64,000 bases of DNA from Tsukamurella conjunctivitidis (GTDB taxonomy: Bacteria > Actinomycetota > Actinomycetes > Mycobacteriales > Mycobacteriaceae): contig NZ_VIGX01000011.1 of NCBI RefSeq assembly GCF_007858475.1, forward strand, positions 48,892 through 112,891, in the 5' to 3' direction. This document shows positions 63,597-64,000 of this stretch, one piece after another. Under the pieces are notes generated by a model, which had not been told where the DNA came from, did not search any database, and saw nothing but the letters and a program-made list of their open reading frames with translations. The position numbers and the translations under genes are program-made. Positions within the stretch are counted from its first letter, which is position 1. Every line of letters begins with the position of its first letter.

Positions 63597-64000
63597 CAGC
63601 TCGGCCCGCACTCGGGCCGACTTCAGGTCGACGCCCAGGAGCTCCTCGGCCCGGGCCACCCGCGCCCGCGCGGTGTGCCGGTGCACGCCGAGCGCGGCGG
63701 CCGTGCCCTCCCACTGCCCGTGGTGGTCGAGGTAGGCGCGCAGGGCCTCCACCAGCCCGCCGTCGTGCGCACGAAGGGGCTCGAGCAGGGCCCGGTCGAG
63801 CCGGGCGAGCGCCTCGCGGGTGCCCGGCTCGGTGACGAGGGTGCGCCCCGCCAGCGCGGAGGCGTCGACGGTGCCGCCGCCGGGCCGGGCGGCGCGGGCC
63901 GCGAGCTCAGCCGCCGCGACGGCCTCGGCGACGGCGCCCGGTGCGTGCGGCGGCCCGAGGCCGAGCTGCAGCCGGCCGCGTTCGCGGGGCGCGAAGCCCG
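63567..64000 (-). CDS. PucR-family regulator, C-terminal part (runs off the right edge)
   Basis: About 144 residues of the C-terminus of a PucR-type activator. The end is a PucR HTH domain (HHGQWEGTAAALGVHRHTARARV, then AEELLGVDLK), preceded by a GGDEF-like/PucR linker (GTREALARLDRALLEPLRAH). The start lies beyond 64000. PucR regulators respond to purines and related nitrogen sources; this one borders a polyamine gene set. It is convergent with TetR, overlapping it by 30 bases. Confidence 0.82.
   Translation of the reverse strand, partial: GFAPRERGRLQLGLGPPHAPGAVAEAVAAAELAARAARPGGGTVDASALAGRTLVTEPGTREALARLDRALLEPLRAHDGGLVEALRAYLDHHGQWEGTAAALGVHRHTARARVARAEELLGVDLKSARVRAELLLALLFGDE

Overview
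The window is about 70% GC and densely packed on both strands. GTG starts, 1-4 base gene overlaps, lipoprotein and DUF families typical of mycolic-acid bacteria, an Ig-type L,D-transpeptidase and a DUF222-HNH (13E12-type) protein all point to a high-GC actinobacterium of the Mycobacteriales. Tsukamurella or a close relative fits best, but the genus is an inference. No rRNA, tRNA, CRISPR array, intact IS or prophage was seen. It is an ordinary chromosomal segment with a few decayed or transferred patches.

Layout. 0-8.5 kb: a partial VanY-like lipoprotein, a GT2 plus membrane-protein pair, an SGNH esterase, succinate-semialdehyde dehydrogenase, RraA, MerR, an S4 protein, an alpha/beta hydrolase and a DUF937 protein. 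8.5-14.6 kb: glutamate synthase gltB-gltD. 14.9-20.3 kb: a FetB-like permease, an aldo/keto reductase, and an ABC-2 exporter divergent from its MarR/GbsR-type regulator with a perfect palindromic operator between them. 20.3-24.1 kb: an operon of PAP2 phosphatase, response regulator and histidine kinase, followed by a divergent MurI paralogue. 24.2-28.4 kb: two SulP anion transporters, one with MerR and a MerR-type operator, one fused to beta-carbonic anhydrase. 28.5-33.5 kb: a second two-component system divergent from a CtaG protein, a DUF998 protein, and ArsR divergent from an MFS exporter with two operator copies. 33.5-38.3 kb: L,D-transpeptidase, a TetR-GNAT-BluB operon, DUF5313, and an HSL-type esterase. 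38.4-47.2 kb: copper and oxidase assembly (CopA ATPase, CopD-CtaG fusion, Met/His-rich membrane protein), interrupted by a lower-GC GH5 glycosidase, a decayed membrane glycosyltransferase and a TPM protein. 47.2-51.2 kb: a small polysaccharide locus with a Wzy-like polymerase, two Wzz-like paralogues and a GT39-type transferase. 51.4-55.8 kb: a Thr-rich lipoprotein, an HNH protein with a probable frameshift, and a lipase. 55.8-59.8 kb: TetR divergent from an SDR-patatin-Baeyer-Villiger monooxygenase operon. 59.8-64 kb: an orphan sigma region 4 protein, TSUP permease, an agmatine deiminase-nitrilase pair divergent from a TetR with two operator copies, and a partial PucR regulator.

How it works together. 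Several regulators sit beside their likely targets with visible dyads at the promoters. At about 20 genes a TAnnnT -10 hexamer lies 6-8 bases before the start codon, so leaderless transcripts look common. In four of them the -10 contains the stop codon of the upstream gene. A 9-mer, GACGGTGCC, is strongly over-represented in all reading frames. The best candidate for an undescribed system is the 47-51 kb polysaccharide locus, with its paired PPGAG-motif Wzz-like proteins.
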